5,687 nucleotides of DNA, taken from positions 1-5,687 of the forward strand of contig JAZDLA010000038.1 in the NCBI GenBank assembly GCA_043802425.1, written 5' to 3'. The notes below the pieces were generated by a model. That model did no database searches. It was given only the letters and a program-made list of their open reading frames with translations, and had not been told where the DNA came from. This document shows, piece by piece, positions 5,148-5,687 of the stretch; position 1 is the first letter of the stretch, and every line of letters begins with the position of its first letter. This DNA comes from JAGUYA01 sp043802425 (GTDB lineage: Bacteria > Omnitrophota > Gorgyraeia > Gygaellales > Profunditerraquicolaceae). Made by a program: the position numbers and the translations under genes.

Positions 5148-5687
5148 TTATTCTACGGTTACGGACTTAGCTAAATTGCGCGGCTGATCCACATCGCAAC
5201 TGCGCTTTACGGCAATATGGTAGGCTAATAATTGTAAAGGAAGCGCCACGATTAACGGAGAAAATAACTCTTCAACTTTGGGTACGTATATAACCTCCCT
5301 AGTGAGTTCTTTAATATCGCTATCGCCTTCGCTGGCAAGGGCAATAATTTTGCCTCGCCGGCTGCGGATCTCCTGGATATTGGAGATCATTTTCTCGTAA
5401 ACGCGGGATTCGGGGGCAATGCAGACTACTGCGCGGTATTCATCAATTAAGGCAATGGGCCCATGTTTCATCTCTCCCGCAGCATAACCTTCAGCCGGGA
5501 TGTAAGAGATTTCTTTGAGTTTTAACGCGCCCTCCAGGGCAGAAGGGTAGTTTATATTTCTACCTAAAAAGAGGAATGAACCGAAGTGAGAATGCCTGCG
5601 CGCTACTTTTTTAATGGCGTCCTGACCCTCTAGGATTCGTTTTTGCAAATGAGGGCAACTTTTAAAAGCCCCGATGAGCTGACCTAT
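5148..5687 (-). CDS. glmS: glucosamine-fructose-6-phosphate aminotransferase, C-terminal part (5' end beyond window)
   Basis: GlmS makes glucosamine-6-phosphate from fructose-6-phosphate and glutamine, the first step towards UDP-GlcNAc for peptidoglycan and lipopolysaccharide. The frame is open from the right edge to a TAA at 5148-5150, giving the last 179 residues of an expected roughly 610. This is the second half of the isomerase part (SIS domain). LGRNINYPSALEGALKLKEI starts at visible residue 41, with Glu52, Lys56, Lys58 and Glu59 equivalent by spacing to E. coli Glu481, Lys485, Lys487 and Glu488. His75 in GEMKHGPIALI matches His504, and the C-terminus DVDQPRNLAKSVTVE carries the catalytic lysine (Lys603 equivalent). 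The glutaminase half and the start lie outside the window. There is no clear terminator after the stop. No sign of damage. Confidence 0.97.
   Translation of the reverse strand: MGQLIGAFKSCPHLQKRILEGQDAIKKVARRHSHFGSFLFLGRNINYPSALEGALKLKEISYIPAEGYAAGEMKHGPIALIDEYRAVVCIAPESRVYEKMISNIQEIRSRRGKIIALASEGDSDIKELTREVIYVPKVEELFSPLIVALPLQLLAYHIAVKRSCDVDQPRNLAKSVTVE

Noticed and set aside
5367..5388. Perfect 7-bp inverted repeat GATCTCC / GGAGATC with an 8-base loop.
   Set aside because: It is within well-conserved glmS coding sequence, has no U-tract, and is short enough to be chance.

Overview
All supported genes in this 5.7 kb window lie on the minus strand, so transcription runs from high to low coordinates. 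In that order the window holds: the 3' part of glmS (amino-sugar synthesis, cut by the right edge); a compact run of four type IV pilin-like or pseudopilin-like genes; three small exported or membrane proteins of unknown function; rsmI (16S rRNA methyltransferase); and pyrR followed by pyrB (pyrimidine synthesis and its regulator), with pyrB cut by the left edge.

The window looks like the chromosome of an uncultured bacterium with moderate GC content and probably a two-membrane envelope. The type IV pilin-like minor subunits and the small exported proteins suggest this. The style, with divergent pseudopilin operons scattered between housekeeping genes, resembles Omnitrophota-type genomes. That is only an impression from protein style; no marker gene here fixes the phylum.

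Region by region. (1) 5148-5687: the isomerase domain of GlmS, ending in the family's diagnostic C-terminus. (2) 5105-5132: a good sigma70-type promoter with an inverted repeat in its spacer, leading into the pilin-like operon. (3) 3113-5039: four genes resembling in order PilV/GspI, PilW/GspJ, PilX/GspK and PilE/GspG. Two junctions are 4-base start/stop overlaps, and the order recalls minor-pilin operons that prime pilus assembly, but there is no PilY1-like tip protein and no ATPase or peptidase gene here. (4) 2085-3097: two short exported proteins that are clearly paralogous to each other (shared YDE[ST]W motif and C-terminal VVTxWx3GHxHF motif), separated by a small single-pass membrane protein. 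They directly follow the pilin-like genes and are probably co-transcribed with them. A homopolymer A8G9 tract fills the ribosome-binding position of the first. (5) 1361-2014: rsmI, short form. (6) 1-1352: a strong promoter immediately after rsmI, a PyrR-binding hairpin, an intrinsic terminator, then pyrR and pyrB. This is a textbook PyrR attenuation leader.

The best candidate for something undescribed is region 3-4: a minor-pilin-like operon with two prepilins carrying Ala instead of Gly before the cleavage site, tied to a pair of paralogous exported GHxHF proteins that I do not recognise from any named family.
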